Positions 1-8,390 of a DNA stretch of 27,913 nucleotides are shown here, piece after piece. Below the pieces are notes generated by a model that saw only the letters and a list, made by a program, of their open reading frames with translations, ran no database searches and was not told where the DNA came from. How positions within the stretch are numbered: position 1 is the stretch's first letter; every line of letters begins with the position of its first letter. The translations under genes were made by a program, and so were the position numbers. Source of the stretch: RGIG9115 sp045644665 (GTDB lineage Bacteria; Bacillota; Clostridia; UBA1381); contig JAZRHH010000019.1 in the NCBI GenBank assembly GCA_045644665.1, positions 1 to 27,913 of the forward strand. Direction: 5' to 3'.

Positions 1-121
1 CTTTTCAACTAACTCTGACATTTGTTTCGTTATTCCGAATACTGTCATAAAAAACTCAAATTTTCCGACAAGTTTCGCACTGTTTATTTTTCAATGTACA
101 ACTGCTGTTCTCGAAGACAGC
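1..121 (-). other. Transcribed leader, likely the 16S rRNA precursor leader
   Basis: Leftward RNA from P2 would start with a hairpin whose arms are GCTGT and ACAGC (104-121, 5-6 pairs). It continues through TTGAAAAATAAACAG (about 80-94 read on the minus strand), which resembles the TTGAAAACTAAACA-type sequence common ahead of or between Firmicutes rRNA genes. No 16S sequence itself is inside the window and no reading frame of note is present. The assignment rests on the tandem promoters and this leader, so a tRNA or other stable-RNA operon remains possible. Confidence 0.55.
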
Positions 122-156
122 TTATTTAGTTTACCACAAGATTCGACTATTGTCAA
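120..156 (-). promoter_or_regulatory. Downstream promoter P2 of the same leftward operon
   Basis: Minus-strand -35 TTGACA (151-156), a 17-base spacer, and -10 TAAACT (128-133). An A- and T-tract stretch (about 157-185) sits immediately upstream and resembles an UP element. The predicted start is the G at 121, so the RNA would begin directly in a short hairpin (104-121). P2 lies 97 bases downstream of P1. Confidence 0.8.
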
Positions 157-216
157 GTACTTTTTTTAATTTTTTCAAAAAAGTTTCTTGCGGCTACACC
201 CTGCTCTCAGCCGAGT

Positions 217-253
217 GCCTATTTATATTACCACAACAATGCATGTATGTCAA
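217..253 (-). promoter_or_regulatory. Upstream promoter P1 of a leftward, probably rRNA, operon
   Basis: On the minus strand a perfect -35 TTGACA (248-253) is followed after exactly 17 bases by -10 TAATAT (225-230). The predicted start is a G near 218-219. The sequence just upstream (about 254-300) is AT-rich, like an UP element. The -10 neighbourhood (217-236) matches that of P2 at 17 of 20 positions, so the two look like copies of one module. Strength and tandem layout fit a stable-RNA promoter; the transcribed gene itself lies off the left edge. Confidence 0.8.
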
Positions 254-365
254 CAGAAATTTAAACATTTTTTAACCTTTGAAACAATTGTACAATCAAA
301 CTTTAAATTTTGACATTTTTTACTGTGCAATTAGTTCAAGTCTTTATCTTACAATTGATTTTAAA

Positions 366-394
366 GTGTCATTATGATAGAATTACATTATAAT
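366..394 (+). promoter_or_regulatory. Candidate tadA promoter
   Basis: A perfect -10 TATAAT (389-394) stands 17 bases after GTGTCA (366-371), which matches the -35 consensus at 4 of 6 positions. The start would fall near 401, only about 17 bases ahead of tadA, giving a very short leader. The rest of 254-365 shows AT-rich sequence without another convincing element. Confidence 0.5.
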
Positions 395-417
395 ATAGAA
401 GAAATGAGTCAATTTAA

Positions 418-894
418 ATGAACATTTACATGAAGCAGGCAATCCTGCAGGCTAACAAAGCTGCCTCTATAGGCGAAACGCCTGTAGGTGCTGTTATTGT
501 TCACAATGGAAAGATAATTGCAAGAGGCTACAACAAGCGGGAGACGAAAAAATCAGTTATAGAGCATGCAGAAATTAATGCAATAAAAAAAGCTTCAAAA
601 GCTCTTGGAGGTTGGCGTCTTCCGGAGTGCGACATGTATGTCACACTAGAGCCTTGCCCTATGTGTGCCGGAGCAATTATTCAGGCAAGAATTAAAAATT
701 TATACTTTGGTGCATACGACTATAAAAATGGTTGTTGCGGTTCAAAGATGGATTTATTTAAACCTGGGCTTTTTTACCATAACGTAAACGTAACAGGTGG
801 CATTATGGAAAAAGAATGCTCTTCCCTGCTAACTGATTTTTTTAAAAATTTGAGAAAAGAAAAACGTATTATAAAGGAAGGTAAATTAAAATGA
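418..894 (+). CDS. tadA: tRNA-specific adenosine deaminase TadA
   Basis: TadA is a zinc-dependent cytoplasmic deaminase that converts adenosine 34 of tRNA-Arg(ACG) to inosine, so that one tRNA reads three codons. The zinc site of the cytidine/deoxycytidylate deaminase fold is visible: H50-A-E52, with E52 the proton shuttle, and P79-C80-P-M-C83. The length of 158 residues is normal for bacterial TadA. The ATG at 418 has only a weak purine-rich ribosome site (AGAAGAAATGAG); the ATG at residue 5 has none, so 418 is kept. The stop overlaps the start of a 34-residue open frame (ATGA), implying coupled translation. Distinguishing TadA from other deaminases such as guanine deaminase rests on length and the TPVGA and HAE context, which is typical of TadA. 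Confidence 0.93.
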   Translation: MNIYMKQAILQANKAASIGETPVGAVIVHNGKIIARGYNKRETKKSVIEHAEINAIKKASKALGGWRLPECDMYVTLEPCPMCAGAIIQARIKNLYFGAYDYKNGCCGSKMDLFKPGLFYHNVNVTGGIMEKECSSLLTDFFKNLRKEKRIIKEGKLK

Positions 895-995
895 GATTTT
901 CAGACAAGCAAAAAAAGATACTTTGTGCAGCTATTGCAATTGCTATTATTATCCCCATTGCAGTTAGCGCAATTGCAATAATTGCAAGTGTTTAA
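891..995 (+). CDS. 34-residue hydrophobic microprotein coupled to tadA
   Basis: This short frame starts with an ATG that shares bases with the tadA stop (ATGA), and a good ribosome site (AAGGAAGGT, about 873-881) lies 9 bases ahead. The product has a charged N-terminus with several lysines (residues 1-9), then one continuous hydrophobic stretch from about residue 10 to 34 rich in Ile and Ala, with a single proline at 22. That is the pattern of a single-pass membrane peptide with its N-terminus inside. I recognise no family. The gene ends before the metK promoter. The ribosome site, the exact overlap and the clean hydrophobic segment argue for real translation; the low sequence complexity (repeated ATTGCA) argues for caution. 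Confidence 0.6.
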   Translation: MRFSDKQKKILCAAIAIAIIIPIAVSAIAIIASV

Positions 996-1012
996 AAAAC
1001 TTCAAAAAACTA

Positions 1013-1041
1013 TTGCAAATTAATGCAAAATGATGTATACT
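1013..1041 (+). promoter_or_regulatory. metK promoter
   Basis: TTGCAA (1013-1018), a 17-base spacer and TATACT (1036-1041). Transcription would begin near 1048, leaving a leader of only about 30 bases before metK. That is too short for an S-box or other SAM riboswitch. Confidence 0.7.
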
Positions 1042-1077
1042 GATAGTTGAACATATACGTAAGAAAGGATTGACATT

Positions 1078-2268
1078 ATGTCCAGAAAACTATTTACATC
1101 AGAATCAGTTACAGAAGGTCATCCCGATAAAATTTGTGACCAGATTTCTGATGCTATCCTAGATGAGATTTTGAAAAAGGACCCTATGGCAAGAGTTGCC
1201 TGCGAAACTACCTGTACTACCGGTATGATTTCAATTATGGGAGAAATTACTACAAATTGCTATGTAGATTTCCCAAAGGTTGCACGCAGTGTTGTTCTTG
1301 ATATTGGTTATGACCGTGCAAAATACGGATTTGACGGACACACTTGTGGTGTTATAACATCTATTGACGAGCAGTCACCTGATATTGCACAAGGTGTAAA
1401 TTCAGGTATAGAAAACAGAGAAAACGGCGGCACAAGCGTTGACAATTCAACAGGTGCAGGAGACCAGGGAATGATGTTTGGATATGCTTGTGACGAAACT
1501 CCCGAGCTTATGCCACTGCCTATTTCTTTGGCTCACAAGCTTTCAAAAAGACTTACAGATGTAAGAAAAGAAGGAATACTTGATTATCTCCGCCCTGACG
1601 GAAAGTCACAGGTTACAGTTGAGTATGAAAATGATGCTCCAAAAAGAATAGACACTATTGTTATATCTTCTCAACATTCAGACACAATAGATTTGGAAAC
1701 ACTAAGAAAAGATATTAAGCAGCACGTTATACTCCCTATTGTACCTGCTGAATTAATTGATGATGATACAAAGATATATATAAATCCAACAGGACGCTTT
1801 GTTGTTGGTGGTCCTCAAGGAGATTCCGGTCTTACAGGAAGAAAGATTATAGTTGACACTTACGGCGGATATGCCCGTCACGGCGGTGGAGCTTTCTCCG
1901 GCAAAGACCCAACAAAAGTTGACAGAAGCGCTGCATATGCGGCACGTTGGGTTGCAAAAAATGTTGTTGCGGCAGATCTTGCAAAGAAATGTGAAATTCA
2001 GCTTGCATACGCTATAGGCGTTGCGACACCTGTATCTATAATGGTTGACACTTTTGGAACAGGTACAGTTTCTGATGAACTTATAGAAAAGGCTATTGAA
2101 AACACATTCGACCTTCGTCCTTATGCTATTATAAAAGAGCTTGATTTGAGGAAGCCTATTTATAAAAAGCTTGCAGCTTATGGTCATGTAGGACGTACTG
2201 ACCTGGGTGTCAGATGGGAAGATTGTGACAAGGTTGATCAGCTTAAGAGCTATATAAGCAACAAATAA
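1078..2268 (+). CDS. metK: S-adenosylmethionine synthetase
   Basis: MetK joins methionine and ATP to make S-adenosylmethionine, the methyl donor used here by TrmR and the source of the radical for the radical SAM enzymes in this window. The family signatures are present: GHPDKICDQISD near the N-terminus (ATP site), GAGDQGMMFGYA near residues 126-137 (methionine/ATP binding), and the glycine-rich GGGAFSGKDPTKVDRS loop near residues 263-278 (phosphate binding). The length of 396 residues is normal. The ATG is preceded by AAGAAAGGA at 1061-1069. It has its own promoter (1013-1041) and is followed by a strong hairpin (2284-2310). Confidence 0.97.
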   Translation: MSRKLFTSESVTEGHPDKICDQISDAILDEILKKDPMARVACETTCTTGMISIMGEITTNCYVDFPKVARSVVLDIGYDRAKYGFDGHTCGVITSIDEQSPDIAQGVNSGIENRENGGTSVDNSTGAGDQGMMFGYACDETPELMPLPISLAHKLSKRLTDVRKEGILDYLRPDGKSQVTVEYENDAPKRIDTIVISSQHSDTIDLETLRKDIKQHVILPIVPAELIDDDTKIYINPTGRFVVGGPQGDSGLTGRKIIVDTYGGYARHGGGAFSGKDPTKVDRSAAYAARWVAKNVVAADLAKKCEIQLAYAIGVATPVSIMVDTFGTGTVSDELIEKAIENTFDLRPYAIIKELDLRKPIYKKLAAYGHVGRTDLGVRWEDCDKVDQLKSYISNK

Positions 2269-2283
2269 GGTTTATAATAATTG

Positions 2284-2313
2284 ATAAGGGGTGCTTATAA
2301 CACCCCTTATTTT
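2284..2313 (+). terminator. Hairpin after metK
   Basis: A perfect 10-pair stem (2284-2293 with 2301-2310; core AAGGGGTG/CACCCCTT) and a 7-base loop are followed by a short TTTT. It looks like an intrinsic terminator. Because the mnmA ribosome site begins only about 7 bases further on and no mnmA promoter is evident, it may be partly read through or may work as an attenuator. Confidence 0.8.
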
Positions 2314-2333
2314 AAAATTAAAGGAGATTTTAA

Positions 2334-3371
2334 ATGGGCAAAAAGGTACTGATTGGAATGTCCGGAGGCGTAGACAGCAGCGTGGCTGCATATCTTTTAA
2401 AAAAAGACGGATATGACGTAACAGGTGCTACAATGATATTGACAGATGACCCGTCATCACAGCAAAATGCAGAAGATGCAAAGGCTATTTGCCAGCAGCT
2501 GGAAATACCCTTTATTACATTTGAGATAAAGGAAAAGTTTAAAAAGCACGTTATAGACTACTTTTGTAATGAATATATGTGCGGCAGAACACCTAACCCC
2601 TGCATCGAGTGTAACAAACATATAAAATTCGGCGAATTTTTAAACAAAGCAAAAGAGCTTGGATTTGATTATATTGCTACAGGTCACTATGCTAAAATTG
2701 TTAAAAACGAAATAACAGACAAATATGAAATGCATATATCTGCTGCTCAAGCAAAGGACCAGAGTTATTTCCTATATAATCACAATCAGGAAACTCTATC
2801 AAAAACACTTATGCCCCTTGGAAATTATAACAAGGATATGGTACGTGATATGGCAGAGAAAATAAACCTGCAAACAGCAAACAGACCTGATAGTCAGGAA
2901 ATATGCTTTGTTCCTGATGACAATTATGTGAAATTTATTATCGACACTACTGATTATATATCGAGAGAAGGTAACTTTCTTGACACGGACGGAAATGTAA
3001 TTGGAACTCACAAGGGGATTATTAATTATACCATAGGACAAAGAAAAGGTCTTGGTGCTTTTGGAAAGCCTATGTTTGTTATGAAAATTGACGCAAAAAA
3101 CAATGAAATTATATTAGGAGATAATTCCTTAAGTTTTTCTACAAGCCTCACAGCAGATAATCTTAACTTTCTAAGCGGTGAAACAGCCGATTGCACTTTC
3201 AAATGTTTGGCAAAGCACAGATATCAGGCAAGGCCAATGCCATGCCTTGTTGAAATTAAGGACGGTATTGCTCATGTAACATATGATGAACCTGTGCGGG
3301 CAATTACCCCCGGTCAGGCAATTGTATTTTATGACGGCGATATATTACTTGGCGGCGGAACAGTAATGTAA
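2334..3371 (+). CDS. mnmA: tRNA-specific 2-thiouridylase MnmA
   Basis: MnmA places sulfur on C2 of uridine 34 in tRNA-Lys, -Glu and -Gln, using ATP to adenylate the base and a persulfide relay for the sulfur. The PP-loop GMSGGVDSS is at residues 8-16, the catalytic cysteines are C93 (in IECNKHIKFG) and C191 (in DSQEICFVPDD), ATGHYAKI is near 115-122, and GQRKGLG precedes the C-terminal barrel. The length of 345 residues is typical. The ATG has a strong site (AAAGGAG, 2320-2326). It is the last of the plus-strand genes and ends inside a bidirectional terminator facing polC. Confidence 0.96.
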   Translation: MGKKVLIGMSGGVDSSVAAYLLKKDGYDVTGATMILTDDPSSQQNAEDAKAICQQLEIPFITFEIKEKFKKHVIDYFCNEYMCGRTPNPCIECNKHIKFGEFLNKAKELGFDYIATGHYAKIVKNEITDKYEMHISAAQAKDQSYFLYNHNQETLSKTLMPLGNYNKDMVRDMAEKINLQTANRPDSQEICFVPDDNYVKFIIDTTDYISREGNFLDTDGNVIGTHKGIINYTIGQRKGLGAFGKPMFVMKIDAKNNEIILGDNSLSFSTSLTADNLNFLSGETADCTFKCLAKHRYQARPMPCLVEIKDGIAHVTYDEPVRAITPGQAIVFYDGDILLGGGTVM

Positions 3372-3402
3372 AAAAGAACGGTGAAAAATCACCGTTCTTT
3401 TT
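3371..3402. terminator. Bidirectional terminator between mnmA and polC
   Basis: A perfect 14-pair stem (3371-3384 with 3389-3402) has an AAAA loop; the A-run on one side and T-run on the other serve both strands. Its edges overlap the stop codons of both convergent genes (mnmA stop 3369-3371, polC stop 3401-3403). It ends the long minus-strand gene run. Confidence 0.9.
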
Positions 3403-6400
3403 AAATTAGGTCAAACATAGATACTTGGTCCGTTTCAGGCATACCGTCAAGACAGCGGTTTAGCTCTAAGATTTCCATAGCCGTTTTTGTAATACCGGTC
3501 CTGATACGAAGCTCTTCCCTTGTTTTAAATGCACCTTTTTCTCTCTCCTCCATTATGCTCCTTGCTGCGTTCTCACCCATTCCGGGAAGTGCATTAAGAG
3601 GCGGCAAGATCCCTTCAGGAGTTTGAATAAAATCTGTTGCATGGGACTTATATAGGTCTACCTTTACAAAATTAATACCTCTTGCATACATCTCTATACA
3701 AATTTCAAGAATAGGAATAACATTTTCTTCCTTTGGAGAAATAGTATTATTTTTCTTTTTCTCCAGCAGGTCCTCCATTGCCTGTCTTGCGACTGTTAGA
3801 CCGTTTGCCATAATTGATGCATCAAAATCATCTGCTCTTACAGAGAAATACGCTATATAAAAGGCTTCCGGATGATGCACCTTACAGTAAGCAATTCTAA
3901 ATGCCATGGTAACATAAGCAACAGCGTGTGCTTTTGGGAACATGTACTTAATTCTGCGGCAGGACTCAAGATACCATTCAGGTACGCCTGCAGCTTTCAT
4001 GGCTTCCTCGTCCTCAGGTTTTAGACCTTTTCCCTTTCGAACACTTTCCATTATCTTAAAGGAATGTCCGGGGTCTACTCCCTGATTAATGAGATATAGC
4101 ATAATATCATCACGACAACATATTGCATGGCTAAGGGTTGTTGTGCCTGACTGGATAAGTTCCTGAGCATTATTGAGCCATACGTCTGTTCCGTGAGAAA
4201 GCCCCGAAATTCTTACAAGCTCCGAAAAAGTAGTTGGCTTTGTATCAACAAGCATTTGACGAACAAACTTTGTGCCAAATTCCGGTACACCATACGTACC
4301 CACAGTTGAGCCTATATCTGATGTTATATTAAGGGCATCCGTACCTGTAAAAAGGCTTAGGGTTTTTGGGTCATCAAGCCTGATTTTTTGAGGGTCAATG
4401 CCTGTTAAATCTGTGAGCATTCTAATTACTGTAGGGTCATCGTGACCTAGCTCGTCAAGCTTCAGAAGATTCTGGTCTATTGAGTGATAGTCAAAATGAG
4501 TTGTTATTATGTCGGAGTTTACATCATCCGCAGGATGCTGAACAGGACAAAACTCATGAATATCATTTTTAAATGGTACAACTATTATTCCGCCCGGGTG
4601 TTGACCTGATGTTCTTTTAACTCCTACGCATCCGGCGGCTAGTCTTTTCATTTCTGCGTTCCTGATTGGAATTTCTTTTTCTTCGGAATACTTTCTTACA
4701 TATCCATAGGCTGTTTTTTCGGCAACTGTACCGATTGTACCTGCCCTGAACACATGTCCTTCGCCAAAAAAAGTTTCTGTATACTTATGAATGGTAGGCT
4801 GATATTCACCGGAAAAGTTAAGGTCTATATCCGGCTCTTTATCTCCCTTAAAACCGAGAAATGTTTCAAACGGAATATTATGTCCGTCCTTTGCATACTC
4901 TGTTCCACATTTTGGGCATACTTTGTCAGGCAAATCGCAGCCTGATATATCCTGTCCCATAATAAACTCTGAATTTTTACAATTGGGGCAAATATAGTGA
5001 GGCGGCAAGGAATTTACCTCTGTTATATCCGCAAGGAATGCAACAAATGACGAACCAACAGAGCCTCTGGATCCAACAAGATATCCGTCTCTAAGGGACT
5101 TTCTTACAAGCTCCTGTGCTATCTTGTACATAACAGAAAATCCGTATGTGGTTATGGAATAAAGCTCTTTATCAAGTCTTTCCTGCACTATTTGCGGAAG
5201 CGGGTCGCCATAAATTGATTTAGCTTTTGAATATGAGTCGTTTACAATATCATCTTCTGCTCCATCAATTTCCGGCGGACATTTTTCCTTAGGAATAGGT
5301 CTTACGTCCTCAACTAAATCTGCGATAAGATTTGTATTTTTAACAACAACCTCATAGGCTTTATCTGTTCCAAGATACGAAAACTCTTCAAGCATTTCCT
5401 CTGTTGTTCTAAAATACAAAGGTGCCTGATTGTCCGCGTCCTTAAAGCCTTTGTAATGCATAAGAATTTTTCTGTAGTTTGCGCCCTCCGAGTCAATAAA
5501 ATGAACATCACAGGTTGCAACAACAGGTTTATTTAACTTTTCACCCAGTTTTACAATGCGTCTGTTTAAATCTCTCAAATCATCATCAGTATTAATATGA
5601 GGATGCTCGTCAGATACCTTCATATATGCATTGTTGCCTATGGGCTGTATCTCAAGATAATCATAGAACTTTGCAATTTCTGCAAGTTCTTCATCACTTG
5701 CACCGTCTACAAGTGCAGAAAACAGTTCTCCCGCCTCACAGGCTGAGCCGATTATAAGCCCCTCTCTTTTTTCTTCCAAAAGGCTTCTTGGAATTCTTGG
5801 AGTTCTGAAAAAGTACTTAAGATGTGACGCTGATACCATTTCATAAATATTCCTGATACCTTGCTTGTTTTTAGCAAGTAAAATTATATGATGTGCTCTA
5901 TTTTTTTTTGCTGCGTCTCTTATATCAAAACGTTCATTTAATTCAGAATACTCTATAACGCCAAGCTCTGCAAGTTCACCCATCATAGCAAGAAAAACAT
6001 CTGCCGTAGCAGCTGCATCATCCACTGCTCTGTGGTGATTTTTGAGTACCACTCCATAATGCCTTGATAAAGTATCAAGCTTATGATTTGGAAGCTCCGG
6101 ATGCAAACATCTTGCAAGTATAAGTGTATCCATATAAGGAAATGAAAAATCAAAACCTTGTCTTTCACAGGCAAGTTTTATAAAGCCTGTATCAAATTTT
6201 GCATTTTGAGCAACCAAAACTGTGCCTTTGCAAAATTCAAGAAATTTTGGAAGCACTTCCTCTATTGTAGGAGCGCCCGCTACTGTTTCATCAGAAATTC
6301 CCGTAAGCTCCACTATACGTTCCGGAATTGGCTTCCCGGGATTTACAAAGGTAGAAAAGTGGTCTACAATCTCGCCACCGGAAATTTTGACAGCACCAAT

Positions 6401-7438
6401 TTCTGTTATTTCTTCTTTGTTTTTATCAAGCCCTGTAGTTTCTATATCAAACACTACAAAATCGCTTTTTGCAGTAACATTTTCACAGCCTACCTGTATT
6501 TTTGAGCTATCGTCTACAAGATAACCCTCAACGCCGTATATTACCTTAATTTTCTCGTTGTTGGAAGACGCTTTCATCCCGTCCGGATATGACTGAACAA
6601 CACCATGGTCTGTTATTGCCACTGCCTTGTGTCCCCAATCTATTGCACGCTTTATAAGCTCTCCTGCGGAGGATACTGCGTCCATGGCAGACATTTGTGT
6701 ATGCATATGTAATTCAACACGCTTCTCGGGACTATTATCAAAACGCACAGGCCTAAAATCATCTGCAAGTGCAACAGCGTTTGCAGAAACAACTGTTTCC
6801 TTTGCATAATCATTATACTGGGCTTTACCACGGACTACTACAAAAGAACCTTTCTTAAGTCCTGAAGATAATTTTTTATATTCTTCGTCTGTGTCTGTTT
6901 TGTCCACAAAAAGCTGAACAGAAACAGAGTCTTCATAATCCGTTATATCAAAGCTCAAAAGATGAAATTCTTTTTCTGTTTTACGGCTTTTTATATCTCT
7001 TGCTTCAAGACCAAAAACGTGGCCTCTTACTATAACAAAGCCTGAATTTTCGTTTAGGGAGCGTATTGGTACAAGCTCTCCCCTGAATCCTCTGCCGTAC
7101 AGAGTTTCCGTTACATAAACATGAGTCCCCTCTCCGGAAACAACGGTTTTTGTTTTTACAGGCTTGGCTGTTTCCTCTTTTTTTATAACAGGAACGGACT
7201 TTGCCTGTATACTTTCCTCTTTTGTTTCATCTTCTACAAATGTTATTTTTATAGTTTCAAGATGATATATTCTTTTTAATTCACTTTCTATCAAGGCGGA
7301 AATTTCCGGTGAATGTTTTTCAGAAAATGTAAGCCAAACTTTGCGTCTATGCTTTGAAACGCTCATTTTTTCTATTTGTATATCTTTAATTCTTGTGTCT
7401 GTTACAAGGTCAAATATGACACTCAGTTTTGGTTTCAA
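3401..7438 (-). CDS. polC: DNA polymerase III PolC (Gram-positive type, alpha subunit with exonuclease)
   Basis: PolC is the replicative polymerase of low-GC Gram-positives. Visible in order are an N-terminal region (1-100), an OB-fold segment (about 105-225), PHP domain motif HMHT (244-247) continuing past the exonuclease, a DEDDh proofreading exonuclease (DIETTG at 331-336; H469 and D474), a zinc-binding set of cysteines (C817, C820, C834, C841, C844) and the polymerase catalytic motif PDIDLNF (869-875, with D870 and D872). At 1345 residues it is somewhat shorter than the about 1437-residue Bacillus subtilis enzyme, mainly at the N-terminus. The start is a TTG at 7436-7438 supported by AAAGGAGG 8-9 bases ahead; no ATG lies nearby. 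It is the last gene of the run, 28 bases after ftsY. Confidence 0.97.
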   Translation of the reverse strand: MKPKLSVIFDLVTDTRIKDIQIEKMSVSKHRRKVWLTFSEKHSPEISALIESELKRIYHLETIKITFVEDETKEESIQAKSVPVIKKEETAKPVKTKTVVSGEGTHVYVTETLYGRGFRGELVPIRSLNENSGFVIVRGHVFGLEARDIKSRKTEKEFHLLSFDITDYEDSVSVQLFVDKTDTDEEYKKLSSGLKKGSFVVVRGKAQYNDYAKETVVSANAVALADDFRPVRFDNSPEKRVELHMHTQMSAMDAVSSAGELIKRAIDWGHKAVAITDHGVVQSYPDGMKASSNNEKIKVIYGVEGYLVDDSSKIQVGCENVTAKSDFVVFDIETTGLDKNKEEITEIGAVKISGGEIVDHFSTFVNPGKPIPERIVELTGISDETVAGAPTIEEVLPKFLEFCKGTVLVAQNAKFDTGFIKLACERQGFDFSFPYMDTLILARCLHPELPNHKLDTLSRHYGVVLKNHHRAVDDAAATADVFLAMMGELAELGVIEYSELNERFDIRDAAKKNRAHHIILLAKNKQGIRNIYEMVSASHLKYFFRTPRIPRSLLEEKREGLIIGSACEAGELFSALVDGASDEELAEIAKFYDYLEIQPIGNNAYMKVSDEHPHINTDDDLRDLNRRIVKLGEKLNKPVVATCDVHFIDSEGANYRKILMHYKGFKDADNQAPLYFRTTEEMLEEFSYLGTDKAYEVVVKNTNLIADLVEDVRPIPKEKCPPEIDGAEDDIVNDSYSKAKSIYGDPLPQIVQERLDKELYSITTYGFSVMYKIAQELVRKSLRDGYLVGSRGSVGSSFVAFLADITEVNSLPPHYICPNCKNSEFIMGQDISGCDLPDKVCPKCGTEYAKDGHNIPFETFLGFKGDKEPDIDLNFSGEYQPTIHKYTETFFGEGHVFRAGTIGTVAEKTAYGYVRKYSEEKEIPIRNAEMKRLAAGCVGVKRTSGQHPGGIIVVPFKNDIHEFCPVQHPADDVNSDIITTHFDYHSIDQNLLKLDELGHDDPTVIRMLTDLTGIDPQKIRLDDPKTLSLFTGTDALNITSDIGSTVGTYGVPEFGTKFVRQMLVDTKPTTFSELVRISGLSHGTDVWLNNAQELIQSGTTTLSHAICCRDDIMLYLINQGVDPGHSFKIMESVRKGKGLKPEDEEAMKAAGVPEWYLESCRRIKYMFPKAHAVAYVTMAFRIAYCKVHHPEAFYIAYFSVRADDFDASIMANGLTVARQAMEDLLEKKKNNTISPKEENVIPILEICIEMYARGINFVKVDLYKSHATDFIQTPEGILPPLNALPGMGENAARSIMEEREKGAFKTREELRIRTGITKTAMEILELNRCLDGMPETDQVSMFDLI

Positions 7439-7466
7439 CTAAATTTCCTCCTTTTTTAGTAAATTT

Positions 7467-8378
7467 TTATTCTTCAAAAAGTGCCTTTGCAAAATCAGGA
7501 GCGTCAAAAACCTGCAGGTCGTCTACCTGTTCACCCACACCCACAAACTTTACAGGAATTTCCTTTTCCTTTGAAATAGCAACTACTATTCCGCCTTTGG
7601 CTGTACCGTCAAGTTTGGTTAGTATAATTCCGCTTATTTTTGCCACCTCACCAAAGAGCTGCGCCTGACTTACTGCGTTTTGACCTGTTGTTGCATCAAG
7701 AACAAGCAAAATTTCCTTATCGCAGCCGGGAAGTTCCCTGTCAACTACCCTGCCAATTTTTTCAAGCTCTGCCATAAGGTTTTTCTTATTATGAAGTCTT
7801 CCGGCAGTATCACATATTAAAATATCTGCCCCTCTTGCTTTTGCGGCGTTGCAGGCGTCAAAAATTACTGCTGCAGGGTCACTGTTTTCCTGATGCTTAA
7901 TTATTTCACACCCTGCTCTGTTTGCCCATATATCAAGCTGGTCTATTGCCGCCGCTCTGAATGTATCAGCTGCAGCAAGCATTACTTTCTTGCCCTGATT
8001 TTTATAAAAGGTTGCAAGCTTTCCTATGCTTGTTGTTTTTCCAACCCCGTTGACACCAATAACAAGAATTACAGAGGGCTTAGTATCAAGCTTCATAGAT
8101 GTATCTGTGCTGCATAAAATTTCAGATATTACATTTTTAAGTTCTTCCTTAACCTCTTCTGCATCTTCTATTCTTTTTGATTTTACTCTGTCACGAAGTT
8201 CTTCTATTATAAAAACGGAGGTTTCAACACCCAAATCTGCCATTATAAGAGCTTCTTCAAGGTTTTCGAACAGTTCCTCATCAACCTTTACAAAGGCCTT
8301 AAAAACATTATTAACCTGCTGTGAAATAGCTGCCCTTGTTTTGCCAAGTCCGCTTTTTAATTTATCAAAAAATCCCAT
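7467..8378 (-). CDS. ftsY: Signal recognition particle receptor FtsY
   Basis: FtsY docks ribosome-SRP complexes at the membrane and hydrolyses GTP together with Ffh. The NG domain is complete: helical N domain (about 1-95), P-loop GVNGVGKTTS (108-117), DTFRAAA (138-144), DTAGR (190-194) and TKLDGTAKGG (about 264-273). At 303 residues it has almost no acidic A domain, which is common in Gram-positives. The ATG has the site AAAAGGAG. It lies between smc (12 bases) and polC, continuing the conserved rnc-smc-ftsY order. Confidence 0.97.
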   Translation of the reverse strand: MGFFDKLKSGLGKTRAAISQQVNNVFKAFVKVDEELFENLEEALIMADLGVETSVFIIEELRDRVKSKRIEDAEEVKEELKNVISEILCSTDTSMKLDTKPSVILVIGVNGVGKTTSIGKLATFYKNQGKKVMLAAADTFRAAAIDQLDIWANRAGCEIIKHQENSDPAAVIFDACNAAKARGADILICDTAGRLHNKKNLMAELEKIGRVVDRELPGCDKEILLVLDATTGQNAVSQAQLFGEVAKISGIILTKLDGTAKGGIVVAISKEKEIPVKFVGVGEQVDDLQVFDAPDFAKALFEE

Positions 8379-8390
8379 TTAATTCTCCTT

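Noticed and set aside
191..213. Small structured RNA in the segment between the two left-edge promoters
   Set aside because: Only a 5-pair stem with a large loop can be drawn (CGGCT with AGCCG), which is not enough to claim an RNA gene.
310..338. Plus-strand promoter using TTGACA at 310-315
   Set aside because: No -10-like hexamer occurs at 16-18 bases; the TATAAT at 389-394 is too far.
1000..1078. SAM riboswitch ahead of metK
   Set aside because: The leader after the promoter is only about 30 bases and holds no aptamer-like stems.
1753..2187. Minus-strand open frame of 144 codons inside metK
   Set aside because: Fully antisense to conserved metK sequence, cysteine-rich and of low plausibility, with no ribosome site.
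6158..6524. Two overlapping plus-strand open frames inside polC
   Set aside because: Antisense to the PolC exonuclease domain and without features of a real protein.
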